NCBI GenBank assembly: GCA_000961805.1
Contig: LADV01000134.1
Span: forward strand, 1-31,138
DNA length: 31,138 nt
From: Peptococcaceae bacterium BRH_c23
GTDB taxonomy: Bacteria > Bacillota_B > Desulfitobacteriia > Desulfitobacteriales > Desulfitobacteriaceae
Direction of reading: 5' to 3'
In this document: positions 24,001 through 31,126 of the stretch, piece by piece
Numbering within the stretch: the first letter of the stretch is position 1
Layout of the letters: each line of letters starts with the position of its first letter
Notes under the pieces: generated by a model
Seen by the model: the letters and a program-made list of their open reading frames with translations, nothing else
Told to the model about the DNA's origin: nothing
Databases searched by the model: none
Made by a program: the position numbers and the translations under genes

Positions 24001-25575
24001 ATGTTAAACAAGAATCAGAAACCTGTGATCCTTGCGGAGCAGGTTCAATCTTCGCTTGCTAATCTCGAGCCACTCTCTAGGAAAGTATTCTTGTCTCTTA
24101 AACCACCCAGCCCACAAGATAACCGAGCGGATGTCGACCAAGTGCGCCATACGCTGGAGCGAAGCTACGGCTTGGTCAGTGTGCCTCTAGCACTTATGCC
24201 AAGGATACCGGGCATATGCCGGAGCGCCAATTGGCAGATCACAGCCACCTTGGGAGATACTGGACAAGGTTGGACCTTAATTGATATAGAGCCTGGAGAT
24301 ACTACCCAAGAGCACTTCGGGCTGGCTATAGACATTGGAACGACAACTGTGGTTGTGTACTTAATTAATCTCTGTGATGGCACAGTCCTTAGGCATGCCG
24401 CAGACTATAATGACCAAATTGTTATGGGTGAGGACATTTTGACCCGCATTCGTCATGCCGCAGAACTTGACGGTTTAGCAAGGCTGCAGAAAGCGGTTGT
24501 GGATACCTTAAATCGATTGATAAAGCGTCTTTACCCGCTTACTAGCAAAACAAGTAAAATTACCGCTGCAGCTATCGGGGCCAATACGACTATGATTCAT
24601 CTCTTGCTAGATCTGGACCCAGCTTCTATTTGCCGCGCTCCCTATACTCCAGTCGTTAACAGGCCAGGAATAATTCCGGCCAGAGAAATAGGACTTGAGA
24701 TTCACCCCTCAGCCCCAGTCTATTGCCTGCCTAGTATCGGAAGTTATCTTGGTGGAGACGTCATAGGGGGAATATTAGTCAGTGGTATGCATCAACAGTC
24801 GGACATTTCCCTGTTTGTGGACATTGGCACGAATGGGGAGATCGTACTAGGGAATGAAGAGTGGCTTGTCGCTTGTGCCGGAGCAGCTGGGCCCGCTCTA
24901 GAAGGTGGGGTTACAACCTATGGAATGCGAGCAGAACCAGGAGCGGTAGATCATGTTTCCATAGATCCGAAGACTGGCTGGGTGGACTATTCGACCGTCG
25001 GCAATCTCCCTGCCCGAGGTATCTGTGGCTCGGGTTTGGTGGACACACTTGCCGAACTTTTCCTTAACGGCTTCATTAATCGATCTGCTCGTTTTCAGAA
25101 CGGTCAGCAGGAATTTGTCGTCGTCCCTGCCCATAAAACTGCCTCAGGGGAAGACATTGTTATTTCGCAAGTCGATATTAACAATTTCATGGCTACGAAA
25201 GGGGCTGTCAACGCGGCTACGGATCTGTTAATGGAAAATGTCGGCTGTGCTTGGCAAGAAATTAGCCATTTCTATGCCGCTGGAGCGTTTGGGCAGTATT
25301 TGCCCATCGAGTCAGCCGTTACCATCGGTCTCTACCCGGACCTTCCGCGTTCAGCGATTGTACGCCTGGGCAATAGTTCAGGTGAAGCAGCTCGCCAAGT
25401 GCTCCTATCCCGTACCAAGCGACTGGAAGCAGAAGGGATCGCAGGGAAGGTGACTTATTTCGAGCTGAATGCTAATTCCGCTTTCATGGATAAGTTCAGT
25501 GGCAGTAAATTTCTTCCTCATACCGACTTAGATCGTTATCCTAGTGTCAAAAGACGTCTGCAAACACGCGCCTAA
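24001..25575 (+). CDS. ASKHA-domain (DUF4445) corrinoid activator-like protein lacking the ferredoxin domain
   Basis: A 524-residue protein related to RACo/RamA-type reductive activators of corrinoid proteins. After a linker of about 105 residues come the ASKHA ATPase motifs: LAIDIGTTTVVVYLI, GANTTMIHLLL, FVDIGTNGEIVLG and CGSGLVDTLAELF. Full-length members (about 600-640 residues) begin with a [2Fe-2S] plant-type ferredoxin domain that supplies electrons; no Cys cluster is present here. Upstream sequence (AT-rich AATAAT repeats, 23940-23990) gives no sign of a lost domain in frame. ATG start with AAAGAAGG at good spacing. It probably activates a corrinoid protein encoded elsewhere, with a separate electron donor. 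Possible partner: the UroD/MtaA-like protein of this window. Confidence 0.8.
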   Translation: MLNKNQKPVILAEQVQSSLANLEPLSRKVFLSLKPPSPQDNRADVDQVRHTLERSYGLVSVPLALMPRIPGICRSANWQITATLGDTGQGWTLIDIEPGDTTQEHFGLAIDIGTTTVVVYLINLCDGTVLRHAADYNDQIVMGEDILTRIRHAAELDGLARLQKAVVDTLNRLIKRLYPLTSKTSKITAAAIGANTTMIHLLLDLDPASICRAPYTPVVNRPGIIPAREIGLEIHPSAPVYCLPSIGSYLGGDVIGGILVSGMHQQSDISLFVDIGTNGEIVLGNEEWLVACAGAAGPALEGGVTTYGMRAEPGAVDHVSIDPKTGWVDYSTVGNLPARGICGSGLVDTLAELFLNGFINRSARFQNGQQEFVVVPAHKTASGEDIVISQVDINNFMATKGAVNAATDLLMENVGCAWQEISHFYAAGAFGQYLPIESAVTIGLYPDLPRSAIVRLGNSSGEAARQVLLSRTKRLEAEGIAGKVTYFELNANSAFMDKFSGSKFLPHTDLDRYPSVKRRLQTRA

Positions 25576-25637
25576 CCTCAGAGTAAGGTTTAATAAACAC
25601 CGAGTAAAAAAGCAGAAGATCCTACAATGCAATAGGA

Positions 25638-25673
25638 TGAAGCCCCTGTCGCGGCAGGTCTTCATACCTTTTT
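25638..25673. terminator. Terminator after the ASKHA protein gene
   Basis: TGAAGCCCCTG / CAGGTCTTCA hairpin with loop TCGCGG and following CCTTTTT. A second small hairpin (ATCCT ... AGGAT) precedes it at about 25618-25637. Confidence 0.7.
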
Positions 25674-26334
25674 AAAGGGTTTCGCTGACAAGGGCTGACC
25701 ACTTTTTCCCTTTATAAGCGTTATAGCCTCGTGTATGGGCATACCCGTAAATTTTAGTACCCATAGAATCTTTTTCAAAAAGATAACCGTAGGTTTCCCC
25801 TTGAATCGCAAGTTGAGCCGCCTTAAGATGCTTTAAATTCTCAGTGAGAATACCCTTGCGGTTTCGGCAGGCAATCACGTAGCCAGAGTTGTTAATAATG
25901 AATATGTCCCCGTTCTTCCCAATGCGAGCGGAATCGATAATGTCGTAGATATAGTCCCAGTTGAATCGTGTAGAAAAATACCCCAATACTTGGCCCTCGT
26001 CACTAAGGATAGGGCAGGTATAAGCCACGGTATGTGACTTACCAACCGTCGAATAGTAAAGATCACTTACCGATATGGCGTTTTCAGCCTTGGCAATTAT
26101 AAACCAGCTTCTATCCGCCATATTCTGACCGATGAGTTCGTGGTGAACACCAGCTGCAACGATTGTGCCTTCAGGATCCAGTACATAAAGATCAAGATAG
26201 ACTTCATAAATGTCAACTAGCTTTTTTAAGAGAGCGTTTGCTATAGCAGTGCGATCGGAAGTGGTTTTACTAAAGCAGTTCTTTAATAGACGTAGAGAAT
26301 TGCAAGTAATTTCGGATTGACTATTCGAGTACTT
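25672..26334 (-). pseudogene. Orphan Cache-domain fragment of a sensor/chemoreceptor
   Basis: An open frame of 221 codons without a usable start: from the upstream TGA to the first ATG (26121) there is no ATG, GTG or TTG, and that ATG lacks a ribosome site. The encoded sequence is a Cache-like ligand-binding domain (VYLDLYVLDPEGTIVAAG, DRSWFIIAKAENAISVSDLYYS, CPILSDEGQVLGYFST, SARIGKNGDIFIINNSGYVIA). Chemoreceptors and sensor kinases carry such a domain between two membrane helices, followed by HAMP and signalling domains; neither helices nor output domain are present. It is most likely the remnant of a methyl-accepting chemotaxis protein or kinase. A stand-alone domain translated from ATG 26121 (149 residues) would lack its first strands. 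Confidence 0.65.
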
Positions 26335-26340
26335 TCATAA

Positions 26341-26748
26341 TTAATTCTCGTATTCGGAATTGGGCACTTCAAACGATAAATTGCTAAAGGTTAGCACATC
26401 CTTGAATTCGATAAAATTGTAGTGGTTTGTTTGGGCTTTCTCCATGAGGAGAGAGATGGGGGTCGTAGTCAGGATAACATCCTTGGGCTGGAGTAATTGG
26501 TCGATTAGGCCAAAATGCTGGGAGTTAAAGCGGATAGCAATGTGAATCTCATTTTCCCAAGTTATCTGAAGGACATAGGCATCCTTAAGTTCAGTTGCAA
26601 ACCAATGATAGGTATATCCAGAAAGGCCAGACTGGTTGACTGCCCTGACTTGTTCACCAAATTCCTTAACATATAGAATAAGCACATCGCGACCATTTTC
26701 GAGTTTGCCAAAGGCAGATTGTTCAGGTGAATAAGCCTGAGTATACAT
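26341..26748 (-). CDS. Hypothetical protein
   Basis: A 135-residue soluble protein that I do not recognise. ATG at 26748 (MYTQAYSPEQ) is preceded by TTGGGGGA at 6-7 bases; a longer frame from 26790 has only a weak site. No signal peptide or membrane helix; composition is normal, with alternating strand-like stretches (DVLILYVKEF, VLQITWENEIHIAIRF) suggesting a beta-rich fold. It lies just upstream of the Cache remnant on the same strand and 190 bases from a divergent small gene. Confidence 0.55.
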   Translation of the reverse strand: MYTQAYSPEQSAFGKLENGRDVLILYVKEFGEQVRAVNQSGLSGYTYHWFATELKDAYVLQITWENEIHIAIRFNSQHFGLIDQLLQPKDVILTTTPISLLMEKAQTNHYNFIEFKDVLTFSNLSFEVPNSEYEN

Positions 26749-26936
26749 CGAAATCCCCCAATTCATTTGCCACTTCTTAGCTTGATTCAATATGCTGTTA
26801 TTATAGACTATTTATTTGAGAGAATAAAGTAACTTAAGAGGGAAAAACGTCACTTAGCAGGAAATTCATCACTGAAGAAGTGTAATTTAAGCTTGAGATA
26901 TTGGATAAATAAAGATTGCGGAAAGAAGGAAAATCA

Positions 26937-27203
26937 ATGGAAAACTCTTGTGGAACGACGAAGGCTAATGTCTTTGAGACCACCGAGGTGAATGGTATCC
27001 CTGTGTATTATGGTGCAGGAGTTAATCCCGTTAATTCCCCTGCTCAGTTTTTCGTGGCTTGGGGCAAGGGGGTTCTGGCCAGTGGTTTGATTCACACCTT
27101 TAACAGTCAATCAGAGGAACAAGGGGCATTATGGTTTATTGATGAAGACGAGGCTGAGGCCCAATATAACAGGATACAGAAGCTCTTGGCAGGCTTAGCA
27201 TAG
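26937..27203 (+). CDS. Small hypothetical protein
   Basis: An 88-residue protein starting MENSCGTTKANVFETTEVNG, with an aromatic-rich middle (ALWFIDEDEAEAQYNRI). ATG at 26937 has GAAGGA upstream at 8 bases, clearly better than the in-frame TTG at 26916. No membrane segment. I do not recognise the family. It sits just upstream of the first purine control region and is on the same strand, but that region has its own promoter. Confidence 0.6.
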   Translation: MENSCGTTKANVFETTEVNGIPVYYGAGVNPVNSPAQFFVAWGKGVLASGLIHTFNSQSEEQGALWFIDEDEAEAQYNRIQKLLAGLA

Positions 27204-27252
27204 ACTAACATCTGCACTCAAAAGCGCAGGAGCTCAGATTATGTATATCGGT

Positions 27253-27296
27253 TTTTTCGAACATTCTTAAGATTACAATAGCAAACGTTCGAAAAA
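27253..27296 (+). promoter_or_regulatory. Pair of inverted PurBox-like sites, first leader
   Basis: TTTTTCGAACATT at 27253-27265 and, inverted, AACGTTCGAAAAA at 27284-27296, separated by 18 bases. Each keeps the CGAAC core of the Bacillus PurR box (AWWWCCGAACWWT) with two or three mismatches. The pair ends 4 bases before a promoter -35. Likely operator of a PurR-type regulator. Confidence 0.6.
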
Positions 27297-27300
27297 AATG

Positions 27301-27329
27301 TTGACCTCTGTCTGGATTTCTAGTAAAAT
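27301..27329 (+). promoter_or_regulatory. Sigma-A promoter of the first purine leader
   Basis: TTGACC, 17-base spacer, TAAAAT. Nearly the same boxes and flanks occur at 29227-29255. Confidence 0.75.
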
Positions 27330-27350
27330 GTAAACAGACAAGTGAATATT

Positions 27351-27424
27351 AGTTCATATAATAGCAGAGATAAGGTCTGCAAGTTTCTACCGGGCTGCCG
27401 TAAAATTGTCCGACTATGAGCGAA
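27351..27424 (+). promoter_or_regulatory. Purine riboswitch aptamer, guanine class (first copy)
   Basis: All parts of the three-way junction are present: P1 TTCATA/TATGAG, P2 GCAGA/TCTGC with loop GATAAGG, the invariant J2/3 AAGTTTCTACC, and P3 CGGGC/GTCCG with the CCGTAAA loop that kisses L2. The ligand-pairing base in GTCCGAC is C (27414), as in guanine/hypoxanthine aptamers; adenine aptamers have U. It starts about 20 bases after the promoter and lies upstream of a PucG-like gene. Confidence 0.92.
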
Positions 27425-27528
27425 AGTGTACCTAGGGCAACGAGTCCAAGTAACACAGATAGTTATGACTTATCCAGGAGGTCAATATCTGTATTCGGAT
27501 TATTCCGTTGAGTAAATTTGCGATTGGC

Positions 27529-27594
27529 AAACCCAGGCTGACAGGTTTCTCTCACTTCATCTGAGTAGAATCTGTTCGCTTGGGTTTTCTTTTT
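27529..27594 (+). terminator. Long conserved terminator-like hairpin of the first purine leader
   Basis: AAACCCAGG pairs with the distal TTGGGTTT, then GACAG with CTGTT, then TTTCTCTCAC faces CTGAGTAGAA, followed by TCTTTTTG. The interior is almost the same as in the second leader (29549-29611), beyond what pairing alone would require. It lies about 105 bases after the aptamer. Confidence 0.75.
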
Positions 27595-27819
27595 GTACAC
27601 TTAGATCCAGCCTATTCGTTTTAACAGCACATCACTAGTGATAATTCTAGAACATACGGCCTACCAATGAAGGGAGGATATCGAAAGTCGTCGATAATCT
27701 AGAGTAAGATAGGCTTAGTCTTGTGAATTCATTGATGCACACTGATAAATGAGTGATCAATTAGTGGGATATTGGAAATGCTTAATAATAATGCAATAGT
27801 AAATGGAGGAAGAACACTA
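27595..27819 (+). other. Untranslated stretch between leader terminator and pucG-like gene
   Basis: No gene. It holds a 12-base palindrome ATCACTAGTGAT (about 27631-27642). A multi-stem arrangement closed by GCCTACC and GATAGGC (about 27659-27715) contains an inner ATCGA/TCGAT stem. The function is unknown. Confidence 0.35.
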
Positions 27820-28983
27820 ATGCGTAATAAAGAAATGTTACTAGTCCCAGGGCCAACACCAGTTGTAGATGAAATATATGATGCTTTATCCAGTGAGACA
27901 ATGGGGCACACTGATCCTCGATTTGCCAAGATTTTTAAGAACAGCATAGAGTTAAGTAAGCAAATGTACAACACGGATGGAGAAGTTTTTATTATTGCGG
28001 GTTCAGGGACCTTGGCGATGGAAATGGCTATTATCAATACTGTTGCTCCAGGGGAGAAGTTGTTAGTCGTCAGCCATGGCTATTTTGGGGACCGCTTTAT
28101 TCCATTGGCAAAAGTTTTCGGTATCCAAGTGGAGGCTCTTCAAGCGGAGTGGGGCCAGCAGATCAGTAAGGAATTAGTGGAAGAAAAATTGGCTGAGGGT
28201 GGTTTCAAGGCAGTAACCGTGACTCATGTTGACACGTCAACTGGAGTTATGGCAAATGTTGAAGACTTACTCCCGGTAGTTAAAAAAGCAGGTGCGCTCT
28301 TTATTCTTGATGGAGTATGTGCTTCTGCTGCCTTAGAAGAGGATATGCAAAAAACATACGGACACCCAGATTACAAGATAGATGTTGTGTTAACCGGCTC
28401 CCAGAAAGCGATTGGGGTTCCACCGGGACTTGGAATTGTGGCTTTTGGACCAAAAGCTTTGGCTGCACGTGAAGCGATGCCTTCAGTAATGGGGTACTAT
28501 ACAGATATTAAGAATTGGCTTCCAGTTATGAACGAGCCTGTGAAATACTTTGCTACGCCCCCGGTTAACATGATCTATGCCTTTAATAAGGGCATGGAGA
28601 TGGTTATGGCCGAAGGACTTGATACCCGTTATCGTCGCCATTTAGCTTTAGGACGAGCAGTGAGAGCCGGTCTTAAAGTCTATGGCATGAAGCCTCTTGC
28701 TGCTGAAGATGTTGCGGCTCCGACATTAAGTTGTATAATCTATCCTGAGGGTTTAAATGATGCGGAGTTCCGTTCAAAGTTAGCTTCGAAAGGCGTGGTC
28801 GTGGCTGGGGCTTTAGCTGCTTTAGCTGGAAAGGCTTTCCGAATTGGGCATATGGGCAATGCCACTGAAGAAATGTTTATTAAAGCACTAGAACTCGTTG
28901 GTAGGACTCTTCAAGAGATGGGGTATGAGGCCAACATCGATGCTGCAGTCGACGAGTTCAAAGGAATTTATCACTCGGCCTAA
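27820..28983 (+). CDS. pucG: PucG-like alanine/ureidoglycine-glyoxylate aminotransferase
   Basis: A 387-residue class V PLP aminotransferase. LVPGPTPVVDEIYDALS begins the protein, IIAGSGTLAMEMAIIN holds the phosphate-binding turn, DGVCASAALEED the PLP Asp region, and GSQKAIGVPPGLG the Schiff-base Lys (Lys 196). The family includes alanine-glyoxylate and serine-pyruvate aminotransferases and PucG, which turns ureidoglycine plus glyoxylate into glycine in purine breakdown. The purine-responsive leader upstream supports the PucG role; sequence alone cannot exclude alanine-glyoxylate activity. ATG at 27820 has GGAGGA at 9 bases; the longer TTG frame from 27772 is unlikely. A terminator follows about 120 bases on. 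Confidence 0.8.
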   Translation: MRNKEMLLVPGPTPVVDEIYDALSSETMGHTDPRFAKIFKNSIELSKQMYNTDGEVFIIAGSGTLAMEMAIINTVAPGEKLLVVSHGYFGDRFIPLAKVFGIQVEALQAEWGQQISKELVEEKLAEGGFKAVTVTHVDTSTGVMANVEDLLPVVKKAGALFILDGVCASAALEEDMQKTYGHPDYKIDVVLTGSQKAIGVPPGLGIVAFGPKALAAREAMPSVMGYYTDIKNWLPVMNEPVKYFATPPVNMIYAFNKGMEMVMAEGLDTRYRRHLALGRAVRAGLKVYGMKPLAAEDVAAPTLSCIIYPEGLNDAEFRSKLASKGVVVAGALAALAGKAFRIGHMGNATEEMFIKALELVGRTLQEMGYEANIDAAVDEFKGIYHSA

Positions 28984-29028
28984 AGGTACTTTATTACCGC
29001 GACTTGAATAACATAAGGACCTTTCTCG

Positions 29029-29088
29029 TACTAGTCAGAAATTACCAATTAAGGCGACCGCCGGCGACTGATGTCTTGGCGTTCGCTA
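29029..29088 (+). repeat. Modular repeat element, copy A (short form)
   Basis: TACTAGTCAGAAA followed by TTAAGGCGACCGCCGGCGACTG and CTTGGCGTTCGC. It matches both ends of copies B and C but lacks the middle arm TACTTTCTG, and has diverged more. Confidence 0.6.
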
Positions 29089-29100
29089 TGTTTTTTTAAG

Positions 29101-29138
29101 AAACAAAGCTGTAAGAATGAACTGGCAGCCTTGTTTTT
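29101..29138 (+). terminator. Terminator after the pucG-like gene
   Basis: AAACAAAGCTG / CAGCCTTGTTT with one mismatch, 14-base loop, ending in TTTTT. It separates the aminotransferase unit from the second purine leader. Confidence 0.65.
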
Positions 29139-29178
29139 AAACAATCATGCAAAGTATAATGATTGGAGAATAAGCTAT

Positions 29179-29222
29179 CAGATCGAACAATCTACATAAA
29201 ATAGTAATTAATGTTCGGAAAA
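29179..29222 (+). promoter_or_regulatory. Pair of inverted PurBox-like sites, second leader
   Basis: CAGATCGAACAAT at 29179-29191 and, inverted, AATGTTCGGAAAA at 29210-29222, again 18 bases apart and 4 bases before the -35. Read in reverse, the second is TTTTCCGAACATT, which matches the Bacillus PurBox at 12 of 13 positions. Confidence 0.65.
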
Positions 29223-29226
29223 TGTG

Positions 29227-29255
29227 TTGACCTCTGTAATTATATCTTGTAAAAT
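29227..29255 (+). promoter_or_regulatory. Sigma-A promoter of the second purine leader
   Basis: TTGACC, 17-base spacer, TAAAAT. The same boxes and the same following CTCTGT as in the first leader. Confidence 0.75.
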
Positions 29256-29280
29256 AAACTCAAGATCAACAAATGAATAG

Positions 29281-29352
29281 TGTTCATATAGTAGCAGAGA
29301 TATGGTCTGCAAGTTTCTACCGGACTGCCGTAAATGGTCCGACTATGAGCGA
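29281..29352 (+). promoter_or_regulatory. Purine riboswitch aptamer, guanine class (second copy)
   Basis: P1 TTCATA/TATGAG, P2 GCAGA/TCTGC with the canonical GATATGG loop, J2/3 AAGTTTCTACC, P3 CGGAC/GTCCG with CCGTAAA. The ligand-pairing position in GTCCGAC is C (29343), predicting guanine or hypoxanthine. It is placed before molybdenum-hydroxylase subunit genes. Confidence 0.93.
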
Positions 29353-29404
29353 AAGATGTACTAGGGCATAGTCCTTATATGTACAGATCCAAAGACTTTC
29401 TTAG

Positions 29405-29500
29405 TACTAGTCAGAAAGTATAACTTTTCGTTGCATACTTTCTGAAGCATAAGTGCAACTAAGGCTACCGCCTGCGCCTGATGGCTTGGCGCTAGCCAAA
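29405..29500 (+). repeat. Modular repeat element, copy B, inside the second purine leader
   Basis: TACTAGTCAGAAAGTAT and, 13 bases on, ATACTTTCTGAAG form a perfect 10-bp stem; then AAGGCTACCGCCTGCGCCTG and GGCTTGGCGCTAGCC form a GC-rich second part. It lies between the aptamer and the terminator hairpin, a segment that has no such element in the first leader. Confidence 0.75.
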
Positions 29501-29548
29501 TTTTCTTTAGAAGTCTAACTTTGTTTTTGGATTAAACCGCAGGGTCAT

Positions 29549-29611
29549 CCCAGGCGGGCAGATTTCTCTCACCAATTTGAGTTGAAAACTGTTCGCCTGG
29601 GTTTGTTTTTT
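29549..29611 (+). terminator. Long conserved terminator-like hairpin of the second purine leader
   Basis: CCCAGGCGGGCAG pairs with CTGTTCGCCTGGG through G-T and Watson-Crick pairs; the interior again has TTTCTCTCAC facing TTGAGTTGAA; TTTGTTTTTT follows. It ends 37 bases before the next start codon, the position of an expression platform. Confidence 0.8.
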
Positions 29612-29648
29612 CTGCAAATTACTATAGGTAATGTAAGGAGGAGTAGGC

Positions 29649-30440
29649 GTGTTTACAATCCTTGATTTGGTTCAACCAGATAACCTAGCAGAAGCTTATC
29701 AGATCCTATCTGATAAACAAAATAACACCATTCTTGGGGGCTGTGCTTTTCTGAAGATGGGTAAAAAACGAATTAATAAAGGAATAGATCTTACGAACCT
29801 TAATCTTAGTTATATTCAGGAGAAAGATGGTTTTATAGAGATCGGGGCTATGACAAGCCTCAGAGAACTTGAAACTCACCCCTTGGTAAAGGAATATTAT
29901 AATGGGGTGCTTCCTAAATCCGTTCGGGACATCATCGGAGTGCAATTTAGAAACGGCGTTACTGTGGGTGCTTCGGTTTATTCTAAGTACGGTTTTTCTG
30001 ATTTGATCACGGCGTTGTTGTCCTTGGATACGGAGGTTGAGTTATTTAAGGCTGGAAGAATGCCCTTGGTGGACTTCCTAGCTAGGCCAAAAGAAAAGGA
30101 CCTGCTCGTTAGATTATGGATTAAGAAAACTATGCGTCAAGCAACCTACCTGAGTTTTAGAAATTCTGCCAGCGATTATTCGGTCTTAAATGTGGCAGTC
30201 TCTACGCTTGATAATCGGTGGACGATCGCGGTGGGCGCCAGACCGAGTAGAGCCGCTATTGCCGTAAGTGCTTCCGCAATGTTATCTCAGGATGTTCTAA
30301 CGTCAGAGAAGATTGAAAAGGTAGCGCAAAGAGCATCAGAAGAAATATCGTTTGGAACGAATACGAGGGGAACGGCCACTTATCGGAAAGCCCTTTGCAA
30401 AGCGCTTGTCAAACGGGGAATAATGGAGGTGTTGGCATGA
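29649..30440 (+). CDS. Xanthine dehydrogenase-type FAD-binding subunit
   Basis: A 263-residue medium subunit of the xanthine oxidase/CO dehydrogenase family. The N-terminal FAD-binding part has NTILGGCAFLKMGKKRINKGIDL, then EIGAMTSLRELETHPLV and VQFRNGVTVGASV; the C-terminal CO_deh_flav_C part runs from about residue 160 (FRNSASDYSVLNVAVS). It relays electrons from the [2Fe-2S] subunit to NAD or another acceptor. GTG start with GTAAGGAGGAG. It overlaps the next gene by four bases. The upstream guanine-type riboswitch and PurBox pair support action on purines such as hypoxanthine or xanthine. Confidence 0.85.
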   Translation: MFTILDLVQPDNLAEAYQILSDKQNNTILGGCAFLKMGKKRINKGIDLTNLNLSYIQEKDGFIEIGAMTSLRELETHPLVKEYYNGVLPKSVRDIIGVQFRNGVTVGASVYSKYGFSDLITALLSLDTEVELFKAGRMPLVDFLARPKEKDLLVRLWIKKTMRQATYLSFRNSASDYSVLNVAVSTLDNRWTIAVGARPSRAAIAVSASAMLSQDVLTSEKIEKVAQRASEEISFGTNTRGTATYRKALCKALVKRGIMEVLA

Positions 30441-30886
30441 AAATCGAACTAACGATTAATGATAAAGTGGTTAAATGGGATGTTGCAAACGATGAGTTTC
30501 TAGCGGATACCCTAAGATCCCATGGACTCTTGAGTGTTAAAAAGGCTTGTGAGACAAGTTGTTGTGGGCTTTGTACTATTTGGATTGATGGTAAATCGAT
30601 GCTTTCATGTTCGATACTTTCTTTGCGGGCACACGGTAAGAAAATCACAACCATAGAAGGACTTCCCAAGGAAGCAGAGGAATTTGCTCGAATACTCAGC
30701 GCGGAAGGGGCAGAACAATGCGGTTTTTGTAGCCCTGGTTTTATCATGAATGTGCTAGCAATGAAAAATGAGCTGGTCAATCCTACCGAGGAAGAAATTA
30801 TTCACTATTTAACGGGCAATTTGTGCCGCTGCACGGGTTACATGGGACAGCTTAGGGCGATAAAGACCTATCTGGGGGTGGCTTAG
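30437..30886 (+). CDS. Xanthine dehydrogenase-type [2Fe-2S] subunit
   Basis: A 149-residue small subunit with two iron-sulfur domains. The plant-type cluster uses CETSCCGLC and, 12 residues later, LSC (about residues 36-57); the second uses CGFCSPG and LCRCTGY (about 97-135), the usual pattern of this family. It passes electrons from the molybdopterin subunit to the FAD subunit. ATG overlaps the upstream stop (ATGA) and has GGAGG nearby; the longer frame from 30395 lies inside the FAD-subunit gene. The molybdenum subunit expected for this trimer is not seen in the remaining 250 bases. Confidence 0.9.
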   Translation: MKIELTINDKVVKWDVANDEFLADTLRSHGLLSVKKACETSCCGLCTIWIDGKSMLSCSILSLRAHGKKITTIEGLPKEAEEFARILSAEGAEQCGFCSPGFIMNVLAMKNELVNPTEEEIIHYLTGNLCRCTGYMGQLRAIKTYLGVA

Positions 30887-31126
30887 GGTCAACAACCACT
30901 ACCCTAAAGGGATAGTGGCTTGTAGGTAACTACAAGCCACAGGTTGACTAGACTAAGCATTAACTTGCTACGTTATGTAAGCCATCATACCCGTGGACGT
31001 TTATCCTAATCTACGGCTCTATGGTCTAACATTAAACAGTTTTGCGTGGTAGAAACAGTGTGTTAGACATGACAAACTTATGTAACTTTGTCTAAGGATA
31101 GTTAACTCTGAAAGGAGATAGGCTTT
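30887..31126 (+). other. Intergenic region with strong dyads after the [2Fe-2S] subunit gene
   Basis: Hairpin CCACTACCCT/AGGGATAGTGG (30896-30918) shares its end with a 10-bp stem TGGCTTGTAG/CTACAAGCCA closed by GTAA (30916-30939). No T-tract follows, so termination is uncertain. GTCTAACA at 31024-31031 and TGTTAGAC at 31061-31068 form a perfect separated inverted repeat 59 bases before the next start and could be an operator or an RNA stem. No gene seen. Confidence 0.45.

Noticed and set aside
27772..27819. TTG start extending the PucG-like protein by 16 residues
   Set aside because: No good ribosome site; the ATG at 27820 has GGAGGA and begins at the usual family position.
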